Of a stretch of DNA of 64,000 nt, positions 17,444-26,715 are shown piece after piece. The notes beneath the pieces are model-generated. The model saw nothing but the letters and a program-made list of their open reading frames with translations. It did no database searches and was not told the origin of the DNA. How positions within the stretch are numbered: the stretch's first letter is position 1; the number at the start of each line of letters is the position of its first letter. Position numbers and translations under genes: made by a program. The stretch is taken from positions 6,123,001 through 6,187,000 of the forward strand of contig NZ_CP108370.1 of assembly GCF_035953295.1 (NCBI RefSeq), read 5' to 3'. Source of the stretch: Streptomyces sp. NBC_01335 (GTDB lineage: Bacteria > Actinomycetota > Actinomycetes > Streptomycetales > Streptomycetaceae).

Positions 17444-20400
17444 ATGAGCAAGTACGCCATCGTCGGCCTGTCCTGCCTCTTCCCCGGCGCCCCCACCCCC
17501 GAGCGGTACTGGGAGAACCTCCGTGACGGCCGTGACTGCCGCCACGAGGGTGGAGCGGAGGTCTTCACGGACCAGCCCGCGGAAGCCGACCTCGACCCCC
17601 GGCACCGCCTCGACTGCCGCCGCGGCGGCTTCATCACCGACTTCAGCTTCGACCCCACCGGCTACCACCTCGACGCCGACACCCTGACCGGCCTCGACCG
17701 CATCCACCACTGGTCGATGTACACCGCGCGGGAGGCGCTGCGCGACAGCGGCCACCAGGACGACCCCGACGTCCGGCAGCGCACCGCCCTCATCCTCGGC
17801 AACTACTCCTTCCCCACCCCCACCTCCGCCGCCCTCAGCGTCCCCCTCGCCCAGGAGGCCGTCCTGGAGGGGCTGCGCCGCTCCGGCGTCCCCGCCCTCG
17901 CCGCCCTCCCCGACGGCCGGCCGCTCGTCGACCCGGCGCTGCTGCGGGAGGAGAACCTGCGCGTCAGCGGCTCCCCGGCGGCCGTCACCGCCAACGCCCT
18001 GGGCCTGGGCGGCCCCCGCTACACCCTCGACGCGGCCTGCTCCTCCGCCCTGTACGCCCTGAAGCTGGCCTGCGCGCACCTCGCCTCCGGTCAGGCCGAC
18101 CTGGTCCTCGCCGGCGGGGTCTGCGCCCCCGACCCCACCCTCATCCACCTGTCCTTCGGCGATCTCCACGCCTACCCCGAGGACGGTTTCAGCCAGCCCT
18201 TCGACGACCGTTCCGGCGGCATCCTCACCGGGCAGGGCGCCGGGATGGTCGCCGTCAAACGCCTCGCCGACGCCGTCCGCGACGGGGACCGGGTGCACGC
18301 CGTCATCGACGGCATCGGCCTCACCAACGACGGCAGCGGACGCCACCTCCTCGTCCCCCAGGGCGGCGGCCAGCTCGCCTGCTACGAACTGGCCTACGCG
18401 GAGGCGGGCGTGGACCCGGCGGCCGTCGACTACCTGGAGTGCCACGCCACCGGCACCCCCCTCGGCGACACCACCGAGGCCGAGTCCGTCGCCGCGTTCT
18501 TCGGCGGGCACGGCAAGGTGCCGCTGCTGGGCTCCGTCAAGGGCAACATCGGTCACCTGCTGACCGTCGCCGGCCTCAGCAGCATGCTCAAGGTCATCCT
18601 CGCCATCGACAAGGGCCGCATCCCCGCCACCATCGGCGTGGAACGCCCCGTGACGAGCGCCGACGGGCGGGTCGGCCCCGGCCGGCTGGTACGTGAACTG
18701 CGGCCCTGGCCGCGGGAGCCCGGACCGCTGCGCGCGGCCGTGTCCGCCTTCGGTTTCGGCGGCACCAACGCCCACGTCGTCCTCTCCGCCCCCGAAGCCG
18801 CCGACACCGCCCCCGTGGAGAGCGCCGACTTCGTGCCCCTGCCCACGCTCGACATCGTCGGCCTCGGCGCGCACTTCGGGGCGCTGGGCGACGTGGACGC
18901 CGTGGAGCGGGCCGTGCACGAGGGCACCGACACCCTCCGGCCGCTCCCGCCGCGCCGCTGGCGCGGGCTGGAGCAGACCACCGGCGGCACCCTCGCCGCC
19001 GCCGGTCTCGCCGGCGGCGACGCGCCCGCCGGAGGCTACGTCGACGGGGTCGACGTCGACCCAGTCGACCAGAAGATCCCCCCGTCCGACCTGCGCACCT
19101 ACAACCTCCAGCACGCCCTCGCCACGCAGGTCGCCGACGAGGCGCTGCGGAACGCCGGGTACAGCCGCGCCGCGGCGCCCGGCGCCGGCGCGCCGCCCGC
19201 CCGCCGCGTCGGCGTGATCGTCGCGATGGAGCTGGAGCCCTACACCAGCGCCCGCCTCACCCGCCACACCATGGGTACCTTCCTGCGCGCCCAGTGCGAG
19301 GCCGCCGGCGTCGAGGTCACCGGCGAGGTGCTGGCGGCGCTCAGCGAGGTCGCGCGGGACGCGGTGGTGCCGCCGATCGTCGCCAACGAGGTCCTCAGCT
19401 ACATCGGCAACGTCATGGCCAGCCGCATCTCCTCGCTGTGGAACTTCACCGGCCCGTCCTTCACCGTCTCCGCCGAGGGCTCCGGCACCGCCGAAGCCCT
19501 CCAGGCGGCGCGGCTGCTGCTGCTCGACGAAGGGCTGGAGGCCGTCCTCGTCGGCGCCGTCGACCTCACCGGCAGCGCCGAACACGCCCTGCTGCGGCCG
19601 GACGCCCTCAGCGAGGCGGGCCTGGCGTTCGCCGACGGCCCCCACGGTCCGCGCCTGGGGGAGGGGGCAGGGGCCGTCGTCCTCACCCGCTCCGACTCCC
19701 GGCACGGCCGCCGCGTCTACGCCCGCCTGGACGCCCTCGCCACCGGCATCACCCCCGCCCGCGACGGACAGCGCCCCGCACCCGACGCCGGCACCCTCGC
19801 CGCCACCGCCCGTACCGCCCTCGCCGAGGCCGGGATCGGGGCCGACGCCGTCGGCTACGTCGAGGCGCACGCCGGCGGGCTCCTCCCCGAGGACCTCGCC
19901 GAAGTCACCGCCCTGGGCGAGGTGTACCGGGCACCGGACGGGGCGGGACGGCCCGAGCACGAGCGGCGCACCACCGCGCTGGGCTCCGCCGCCGCCCAGT
20001 TCGGTTCGGCGGGCAGCGCCGCCGGCATGGCCGGCCTGCTGCGCACCGTACTGAGCCTGCACCACGGCTACCTGCCCGGCACCACCGGCTGGAGCGGCCC
20101 CGCGCAGACGTTCACCGACGCCCTCGACCCGTCCGCCCTGTACGTCCCCGACCGGTCCCGGCCGTGGCTGCGCGAGCGGGCGGGGGAGCGGCGGCACGCC
20201 GCCGTCAGCATGCTCGGCGCGCACGGCGCCCACGCCCACCTGGTGCTCTCCGGCGACGCCACCGCCGGCCGCACCGAAGCCACCGGTTTCGGGCGCGCCC
20301 GCGGGCCCGTCCTGCTGGCGCTGTCCGCCACCACCGTCGGTGACCTGCTCGTCGCCGTCGACGCGCACGTCGCCGCCCTCCGCGACGGCGCCGACCCGCT

Positions 20401-23400
20401 GGCCCTGGCCCGCGCGGCGGCCGCCGCCCTGCCCGGGCGCCCGCTGCGCGTGGTCCTCACCGGACGCGACCGCCAAGAGCTGCTGCTGCAGGCGGAGTCG
20501 GCCGCGAGGGACCTGCCCGGGGTGTTCGCGTCCGGCGGCGAGTGGGCCACCCCCGCCGGCTCCTACGCCACCGCCCGCCCCCTCGGCCCCGACGGCAAGG
20601 TCGCCCTCGTCTACCCGGGCGCCTTCAACTCCTACCCGGGGCTCGGTCAGGACCTCTTCCGTGCCTTCCCCGGCCTGCTGGAGCACTTCGAGGCGCAGGC
20701 CGACGAACCGGCGCGGCAACTCCGCGCCCCGCTGCTGTACCCGCGGACCCTGCGCACGCCGGGACGACGGGAGTTGATGCAGCTGGAGGACACCCTCTCC
20801 CAGGACGTGCCGTTCATGCTCGCCACCGGCACCTCCTTCGCCATCCTCTACACCCACCTGGTGCGCCGGGTGCTGGGCGTCACCGCGCACGGCGGGTTCG
20901 GCTACAGCCTGGGCGAGTCCAGCATGCTGTTCGCCACCGGCGGGTGGAGCGCGGAGGGCCGCCGCGACGACCTCATCAGCGACACGCCCGTCTTCAAGGA
21001 CCGTCTCGTGGGGCGCCGCCGCACGGTGCGGGAACTGTGGGACGTACCGGACGGGACGCCCGACAAGGACCTGTGGGCCTCGCACGTGCTGCTCACCGAC
21101 CGGGACACCGTCGAGAAGGCCCTCGCCTCCTACGACCGGGTCTTCCTCACCCACGTCAACACCCCGGCGGAGCTGGTCGTCGCCGGAGACCCGGCCCAGT
21201 GCCGGGCGCTGATAGCCGAGTTGGGCTGCCAGGCGGCGCGCTCCCCGGTCAGCGTCGTCATGCACTGCCCGGTGGTGGACGCCGACGTCGACGCGCTCGC
21301 CGACCTGAACGACTACCCGACCGGCTCCCTCGGCGGCCTGGAGCTGCTGTCGGCCTACGACTACCAGGAGTTGCCCGGTCTGGAGCGGCGACGGGTGGCC
21401 GAGCGCATCGCGCACACCCTGCGCTCACCCATCGACTTCCCCCGCCTGGTGCACACCGCCTACGAGCGCGGTTACCGCTACTTCCTGGAGGTCGGCCCCG
21501 GCGCCACCTGCACCCGCTGGGTGAAGGACACCCTCGGCGACCTGCCGCACACCGCGGTGTGCGTGGACCGACGGGGGGTGCCGGCCGCGAAGTCGGTGGC
21601 TCAGCTCGTCGCCCGGCTCGTCGGCAACGGCCTGCCGGTGGACCTGGGGGCGCTGCTCGGCGGCCTGGACGCCACCTCGGCGACCGCCGCCGCGCCCGCC
21701 ACCCGTCCCCGCCCGCGGTTCCGGGTGGGCGGGGGCGACCCCGTGCCGGAGAAGGTGGCGGCAGGGGTGCGGGCCGTCCTGGGCGCGCCCGTCGTCGCGG
21801 AGGGCCGCGCCGCCGACGGCGCGGGCGTGTCCGCCGGCGGCCGTGCCGTGGGCGGACGCCTCGACGCGGTCGTGTCCACGGCGCCCGCGGTGGCCACCGT
21901 CTCCGCCGGTGTCCCCGGTGCCGGCGCCTCCGCCGTCTCCGGCGGTGTCCCCGTTCCCGCCGTCTCCACCGCTTTCCCCACCCCCGCCCCGTCCCTCCCG
22001 ACACCCGTGTCCGCCGCGGCGCCCGCCGCCGTACCCCAGCCGCCCGCCGTACCCCCCACCGCATCCGAGGAGCCCGATCCCATGCCCGCCGACCCGACCC
22101 TCGCGGACCCCGAGGTCATCGTCTTCGACGGGGACCCGATCACCTTCCTGCCCTGGGCCACGCCCGGCGCGCAGCCCGCCGCCGTCCCCGCGGCCCACGA
22201 CACCCTCGCCGCGGAGCGCGCTCTCCCCGAGCCCGCCTCCCCCTCCCCGGCCGCCCTCCCCGCACCGGCGGGCCCGGAGGCCCCCGTGGCCGACCCGGCC
22301 CGCCCGACCGGGCACCCGGCGGCCGACACCGTGCGGGAGCTGCGCCGCCAGATCCTCGCCACGCACGCCGTGGTGATGGAGACGCAGCGCATCCTCCAGG
22401 ACGCCACCCTCGCCCGCGCCGAGTCCCTGCTCGACGCGGCCACCGCCCCGGCCCCCGCCCCGGTTCCCGCGCCCGTCGCGCAGCCGACCGGACACGCGCC
22501 CGCCGCCCCGGCGCTCCCGCAGGCCGAGGAGCGCCCGCAGGCCCCTGTCCCCGTGACGCCCCGGCCCCTCCCGGCCGGCCCGTCCGCCACGCCCACGACC
22601 ACCGAGCCCACCCCTCCCCAGCAGCTCCACCGGTCCTCCGGTACTCCCGGCGTCATCTGGGACGAGGCCGCTCTGCTGGAATTCGCCACCGGGAAGGTCG
22701 CGAACGTCTTCGGCCCCGAGTTCGCCCCTCTCGACTCCTACGCCAAGCGGGTGAGGCTGCCCGCGCCCCCGTACCACTTCGCCACCCGCGTGACCCGCCT
22801 GGAGGCCACCCCCGGCAAGCTCGGGCCGGCCCGCATCACCACCGAGTACGACATCCCCCACGACGCCTGGTACCTGGTGGACGGGGCCGCCCCGCCCGCC
22901 GTCACCGTCGAGGCGGGCCAGTGCGACCTGCTGCTCGTCAGCTACCTCGGCATCGACTTCCGCAACAAGGGCGAGCGGGTCTACCGGCTGCTGGACTCCT
23001 CGCTCATCTTCAAGGGCCCGCTGCCGCTGGCCGGACAGACGCTGCGCTACGAGATCTCCATCGACCGGTTCGTCCACAACGGCGACACCACCCTCTTCTT
23101 CTTCAGTTACGACTGCTTCGCCGACGACCGGCTGATCCTGCAACTGCGGGACGCCTGCGCCGGGTTCTTCACCCAGGAGGAACTCGACGCCTCCCTCGGC
23201 GTCGTCATCAGCGACCGCGACCGCGCCGAACGGGCCGCCCTCACCCCCGGCTACTTCAAGCCCCTGGCCCGTACCGACGTCACGCACCTGACCGGCGACG
23301 ACCTCGAACTGCTCGCCCAGGGGCGCCCGGGAGACGTCTTCGGCCCCGAGCACGTCCAGGACGAGGGCCTGAACCCGGCGTTGCGCCTGCCCGACCCGAT

Positions 23401-25042
23401 GCTGCGCATGGTCGACGAGGTCACCATCGACCGCCTCGGCGGGCCGCGGGGCCTGGGCAAGCTCACCGCCGTCAAGCGCCTCACCCCCGACGCCTGGTAC
23501 TTCGCCTGCCACTTCCCCGACGACCCGGTCCTCGCCGGCTCCCTCGTCGCCGAGGGCGCGGTGCAGCTCCTGCAGATCCACCTGCTGTACCTGGGCATGC
23601 ACCTGACGCTGCCGGACGCCCGCTTCCAGACCGTCACCGACGAACGCATCGACGTGCAGGTGCGCGGCCAGATCACCCCCGAGCACCGGGAGATCCGCTA
23701 CGAGGTGGAGATCACCGACGTCACCCTGCTGCCGCGCCCCACGGTGCGGGCGGACATCATCGTCCACCTCGGCGACAAGCCGGCCATCCGGATGCGCAAC
23801 CTCGGCCTCCAGGTCCAGGAGAAGGACGGCGCCCCCTACCGCCCGGGGCCGGGCGGAGTGCCCGTCTTCCTCGGGCGCCGCAACCGCTCGGGCGAACCCG
23901 CCATGATCAACGAGCTGCACCTCGCGCACGCCGCGAAGGGCCTGCTCGACATGGCGATGGGCCCGGAGTTCGAGGTGTACCGCGAAAGCCGCGCCCCCTA
24001 CATCCCCAACGGCGACTTCCGGTTCGTCGACCGCGTCATGTCCCTCAAGGGCACCCGCGGCGACCTCAGCCCCGGTTCGGAGATGGTCACCGAGTACGAC
24101 TCACCGGACGACGCCTGGTACTACCGCCAGAACTCCCACCCGCACATGCCGAACTGCGTCTACATGGAGTCCTCCCTCCAGGCGGCGATCTTCCTCGGCT
24201 ACTACCTCGGCGCCACCCTCAAGGACCCCGCGCAGCAGTACGCCATCCGCAACCTCGACGGCCGCGCCACCCTCGTGCGCGACATCGACCTGCGCGGCAA
24301 GACCATCCGCCACCACTCCAAGCTGCTGATGACCTCCGCCATCTCCGGCGCCGTCCTGCAGAACTTCTCCTACGAACTCTCCGCCGACGGCGAGGTGTTC
24401 TACACCGGCGAGTCCCTCTTCGGGTACTTCTCCGAGGCCGCCCTCGCCAACCAGGTGGGCCTGGACAACGGCGGCTACACCGCCCCGTGGATCGAACAGG
24501 AGCAGCCCGCCGCCGACCGGGTGCGCCGCCTCGAACTCACCGCCGACGCACCCTGGTTCACCGACCCCGACGGCGGCCACCTGCGTCTGCCCGCGGACCA
24601 CTTCCACCTGGTGGACCACGTCGACCTGGTGGCCGACGGCGGGCGGTTCGGCAACGGCTACCTGCACGGCCAGCGCGCGGTGCGGCCCGACGAGTGGTAC
24701 TTCTCCTGCCACTTCCACCGCGACCCGGTGATGCCCGGTTCCCTCGGTGTGGAGGCCGTCCTGCAGGCGCTGCGCCTGTTCGTGATGGAGCAGGACCTGG
24801 CCGCCGGCATCGACGCCCCGCACTTCGCGATGGCCACCGGCGTGGGGATGAGCTGGAAGTACCGCGGCCAGATCCTGCGCCACGACCGTGAACTGCGCTT
24901 CGACGTCCACGTCAAGGAGGTGCGGCGCGAAGCGGACCGGCTGCTGGTGATCGCCGACGCCGAACTGTGGAAGCCGGGCCTGCGCATCTACCAGCTCACC
25001 GACGCGGCCATCGAAGTCCGCTCCGCCACCGACCCCGCCTGA
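17444..25042 (+). CDS. pfaC-like: PfaC-like PKS subunit: KS-CLF-AT-DH-DH
   Basis: The 2,532-residue protein starts at ATG 17444 behind GAAGGGA. The first ketosynthase (about 1-455) is complete: C199 (DAACSSA), H334 (CHATGTP), H371 (GHLLTVA). The second (about 466-960) is a chain-length factor: the Cys site reads SAEGSGT, with Gly at 679. An acyltransferase (about 1045-1410) has GYSLGESS (S1155). After an Ala/Pro linker come two FabA-like double-hotdog dehydratases (about 1730-2135 and 2150-2532), with catalytic His in CHFPDDPVLAGSL (H2023) and CHFHRDPVMPGSL (H2423). FabA-type domains dehydrate and can isomerise to cis double bonds. The AT is fused here, as in some bacterial and thraustochytrid synthases, so no separate PfaB is needed. 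Confidence 0.94.
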   Translation: MSKYAIVGLSCLFPGAPTPERYWENLRDGRDCRHEGGAEVFTDQPAEADLDPRHRLDCRRGGFITDFSFDPTGYHLDADTLTGLDRIHHWSMYTAREALRDSGHQDDPDVRQRTALILGNYSFPTPTSAALSVPLAQEAVLEGLRRSGVPALAALPDGRPLVDPALLREENLRVSGSPAAVTANALGLGGPRYTLDAACSSALYALKLACAHLASGQADLVLAGGVCAPDPTLIHLSFGDLHAYPEDGFSQPFDDRSGGILTGQGAGMVAVKRLADAVRDGDRVHAVIDGIGLTNDGSGRHLLVPQGGGQLACYELAYAEAGVDPAAVDYLECHATGTPLGDTTEAESVAAFFGGHGKVPLLGSVKGNIGHLLTVAGLSSMLKVILAIDKGRIPATIGVERPVTSADGRVGPGRLVRELRPWPREPGPLRAAVSAFGFGGTNAHVVLSAPEAADTAPVESADFVPLPTLDIVGLGAHFGALGDVDAVERAVHEGTDTLRPLPPRRWRGLEQTTGGTLAAAGLAGGDAPAGGYVDGVDVDPVDQKIPPSDLRTYNLQHALATQVADEALRNAGYSRAAAPGAGAPPARRVGVIVAMELEPYTSARLTRHTMGTFLRAQCEAAGVEVTGEVLAALSEVARDAVVPPIVANEVLSYIGNVMASRISSLWNFTGPSFTVSAEGSGTAEALQAARLLLLDEGLEAVLVGAVDLTGSAEHALLRPDALSEAGLAFADGPHGPRLGEGAGAVVLTRSDSRHGRRVYARLDALATGITPARDGQRPAPDAGTLAATARTALAEAGIGADAVGYVEAHAGGLLPEDLAEVTALGEVYRAPDGAGRPEHERRTTALGSAAAQFGSAGSAAGMAGLLRTVLSLHHGYLPGTTGWSGPAQTFTDALDPSALYVPDRSRPWLRERAGERRHAAVSMLGAHGAHAHLVLSGDATAGRTEATGFGRARGPVLLALSATTVGDLLVAVDAHVAALRDGADPLALARAAAAALPGRPLRVVLTGRDRQELLLQAESAARDLPGVFASGGEWATPAGSYATARPLGPDGKVALVYPGAFNSYPGLGQDLFRAFPGLLEHFEAQADEPARQLRAPLLYPRTLRTPGRRELMQLEDTLSQDVPFMLATGTSFAILYTHLVRRVLGVTAHGGFGYSLGESSMLFATGGWSAEGRRDDLISDTPVFKDRLVGRRRTVRELWDVPDGTPDKDLWASHVLLTDRDTVEKALASYDRVFLTHVNTPAELVVAGDPAQCRALIAELGCQAARSPVSVVMHCPVVDADVDALADLNDYPTGSLGGLELLSAYDYQELPGLERRRVAERIAHTLRSPIDFPRLVHTAYERGYRYFLEVGPGATCTRWVKDTLGDLPHTAVCVDRRGVPAAKSVAQLVARLVGNGLPVDLGALLGGLDATSATAAAPATRPRPRFRVGGGDPVPEKVAAGVRAVLGAPVVAEGRAADGAGVSAGGRAVGGRLDAVVSTAPAVATVSAGVPGAGASAVSGGVPVPAVSTAFPTPAPSLPTPVSAAAPAAVPQPPAVPPTASEEPDPMPADPTLADPEVIVFDGDPITFLPWATPGAQPAAVPAAHDTLAAERALPEPASPSPAALPAPAGPEAPVADPARPTGHPAADTVRELRRQILATHAVVMETQRILQDATLARAESLLDAATAPAPAPVPAPVAQPTGHAPAAPALPQAEERPQAPVPVTPRPLPAGPSATPTTTEPTPPQQLHRSSGTPGVIWDEAALLEFATGKVANVFGPEFAPLDSYAKRVRLPAPPYHFATRVTRLEATPGKLGPARITTEYDIPHDAWYLVDGAAPPAVTVEAGQCDLLLVSYLGIDFRNKGERVYRLLDSSLIFKGPLPLAGQTLRYEISIDRFVHNGDTTLFFFSYDCFADDRLILQLRDACAGFFTQEELDASLGVVISDRDRAERAALTPGYFKPLARTDVTHLTGDDLELLAQGRPGDVFGPEHVQDEGLNPALRLPDPMLRMVDEVTIDRLGGPRGLGKLTAVKRLTPDAWYFACHFPDDPVLAGSLVAEGAVQLLQIHLLYLGMHLTLPDARFQTVTDERIDVQVRGQITPEHREIRYEVEITDVTLLPRPTVRADIIVHLGDKPAIRMRNLGLQVQEKDGAPYRPGPGGVPVFLGRRNRSGEPAMINELHLAHAAKGLLDMAMGPEFEVYRESRAPYIPNGDFRFVDRVMSLKGTRGDLSPGSEMVTEYDSPDDAWYYRQNSHPHMPNCVYMESSLQAAIFLGYYLGATLKDPAQQYAIRNLDGRATLVRDIDLRGKTIRHHSKLLMTSAISGAVLQNFSYELSADGEVFYTGESLFGYFSEAALANQVGLDNGGYTAPWIEQEQPAADRVRRLELTADAPWFTDPDGGHLRLPADHFHLVDHVDLVADGGRFGNGYLHGQRAVRPDEWYFSCHFHRDPVMPGSLGVEAVLQALRLFVMEQDLAAGIDAPHFAMATGVGMSWKYRGQILRHDRELRFDVHVKEVRREADRLLVIADAELWKPGLRIYQLTDAAIEVRSATDPA

Positions 25043-25065
25043 CCAGCCGAGGAGCCACGTTCCCC

Positions 25066-26715
25066 ATGTCCACCCCGCACTCCACCCCACCCCCGGCCGG
25101 CACCTCCTTGCGCTGGTACGGCGAAGGCTTCCCCGCCACCGACCCCTCCGGCATCTACCAGGCGCTCGCCGACCTGGAGAACCCCTGCTTCGTCCTCGCC
25201 ACCCCCGCCGGGCCCGGCGCCGTCTCCGGCGGCGCCGCCGCCCCGGGCGGGCACGGCCCCGGGGTACTCGCCGCCGCCGCGCCGCTGCCCCCGCACCGCC
25301 TCGGCTCGGCGGCGTTCACCGCCGCCCACGGCGTGCGCCTGCCCTACATGGCGGGCGCCATGGCGGGCGGCATCGCCTCCGCCGACCTCGTCGTCGCCAT
25401 GGCCCGCGAGAACCTCCTCGCCTCCTTCGGCGCGGCCGGACTGCTGCCGTCCGTCGTGGAGGACAGCCTGCGCCGCTTCGAGCGGGAGATCCCCGGCCTG
25501 CCCTACGCGATCAACGTCATCCACAGCCCCAGCGAGGACCGCCTGGAGCGGGAGACCGTGGAGCTGGCGCTGCGGCACGGTGTGCGCTGCGTGGAGGCGT
25601 CCGCGTACATGGACCTCACCCCGCACATCGTCCGCTACCGGCTGGCCGGGCTGCGGCGCGGACCGGACGGCCGGGTCATCACCGGCAACCGGCTCATCGC
25701 GAAGGTCTCCCGCCCCGAGACCGCGACCCGCTTCATGCGGCCGGCGCCCGCCGCCACCGTCGCCGCCCTGCTGGAGCAGGGCCTGATCACCGCCGAACAG
25801 GCGTCGCTCGCCCACCACGTGCCGCTGGCCGACGACATCACCGTCGAGGCGGACTCCGGCGGCCACACCGACCGCCGCCCCCTGCCGGCCCTCTTCCCCG
25901 TCCTGGCACGGCTGCGGGACGCGGTGCAGCGCGAGCACCGCTACCAGGTCGGCATCCGCCTCGGCGCCGCCGGGGGCCTGGGCACGCCCGCCTCGCTGGC
26001 CGCCGCGTTCGCGATGGGCGCCGACTACGTCGTGACGGGTTCGGTGAACCAGTCCTGCCTGGAGGCGGGCACCTCCCCGCAGGTGCGGGCGATGCTCGCC
26101 GAGGCCGGCATCGCCGACTGCGAGATGGCACCGGCCGCCGACATGTTCGAAATGGGCGTGGACCTGCAGGTGCTGAAGAAGGGCACCCTCTTCCCGATGC
26201 GTGCCCGCCGCCTCTACCAGCTCTACCAGACGTACGACGGGCTGGAGGCGCTGCCGGCGGAGGAGCGCGACCGGCTGGAGAAGCAGATCTTCCGCCGCCC
26301 CCTGGAAGAGGTGTGGGCGGACTGCGTCGCCTACTTCACCCGCCGCGACCCCGAGCAGCTCACCCGTGCCGCCGACAACCCGCGCCGCCGCATGGCGCTG
26401 GTGTTCCGCTGGTACCTGGGCATGGCCTCCCGCTGGGCCGTCACCGGCGACGACGCACGCACCGCCGACTACCAGATCTGGTGCGGACCGGCGATGGGCT
26501 CCTTCAACGACTGGGTGACCGGCAGCTACCTGAAGAACCCGAGCAACCGGCGCGTCGCCGACGTCGCCCACCACCTCATGCGCGGCGCCGCGTTCCACAC
26601 CCGCCTCGCCCAACTGCGCCTGGCGGGCGTACGGGTGCCCGCCGGCGCGGTCGGCTACCTGCCGGTACCGCAGGACGGGCCGATGCCCCTGGCCCCCACG
26701 GCGGGTGCGTCATGA
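25066..26715 (+). CDS. pfaD-like: PfaD-family enoyl reductase (FMN TIM barrel)
   Basis: This 549-residue protein matches PfaD, the trans-acting enoyl reductase of PUFA and some trans-AT synthases, related to nitronate monooxygenase. Visible signs are the N-terminal LRWYGEGFPATDPSGIYQAL segment split around the family's short first domain, the INVIHSP strand, the FMN-phosphate region GADYVVTGSVNQSCLEAGTS, and the conserved C-terminal half (AAADMFEMGVDLQVLKKGTLFPMRA, IWCGPAMGSFNDWV). It would reduce selected enoyl-ACP intermediates with NAD(P)H. ATG 25066 follows GAGGAG, 23 nt after the PfaC-like stop. Its stop overlaps the next start (ATGA). Confidence 0.94.
   Translation: MSTPHSTPPPAGTSLRWYGEGFPATDPSGIYQALADLENPCFVLATPAGPGAVSGGAAAPGGHGPGVLAAAAPLPPHRLGSAAFTAAHGVRLPYMAGAMAGGIASADLVVAMARENLLASFGAAGLLPSVVEDSLRRFEREIPGLPYAINVIHSPSEDRLERETVELALRHGVRCVEASAYMDLTPHIVRYRLAGLRRGPDGRVITGNRLIAKVSRPETATRFMRPAPAATVAALLEQGLITAEQASLAHHVPLADDITVEADSGGHTDRRPLPALFPVLARLRDAVQREHRYQVGIRLGAAGGLGTPASLAAAFAMGADYVVTGSVNQSCLEAGTSPQVRAMLAEAGIADCEMAPAADMFEMGVDLQVLKKGTLFPMRARRLYQLYQTYDGLEALPAEERDRLEKQIFRRPLEEVWADCVAYFTRRDPEQLTRAADNPRRRMALVFRWYLGMASRWAVTGDDARTADYQIWCGPAMGSFNDWVTGSYLKNPSNRRVADVAHHLMRGAAFHTRLAQLRLAGVRVPAGAVGYLPVPQDGPMPLAPTAGAS

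Noticed and set aside
10996..17658. 2,220-codon open frame on the minus strand opposite the PfaA-like gene
   Set aside because: It is the high-GC shadow of the PKS frame: Gly/Arg/Val-rich, no domains, and it mirrors the ACP repeats. The same holds for 17324-21415 and 21425-23929.
9979..26715. Assignment as an EPA/DHA (true PUFA) synthase
   Set aside because: The domain set matches the family, but product chain length and unsaturation cannot be inferred, and the extra ACP, thioesterase and dehydrogenases suggest a different secondary lipid.
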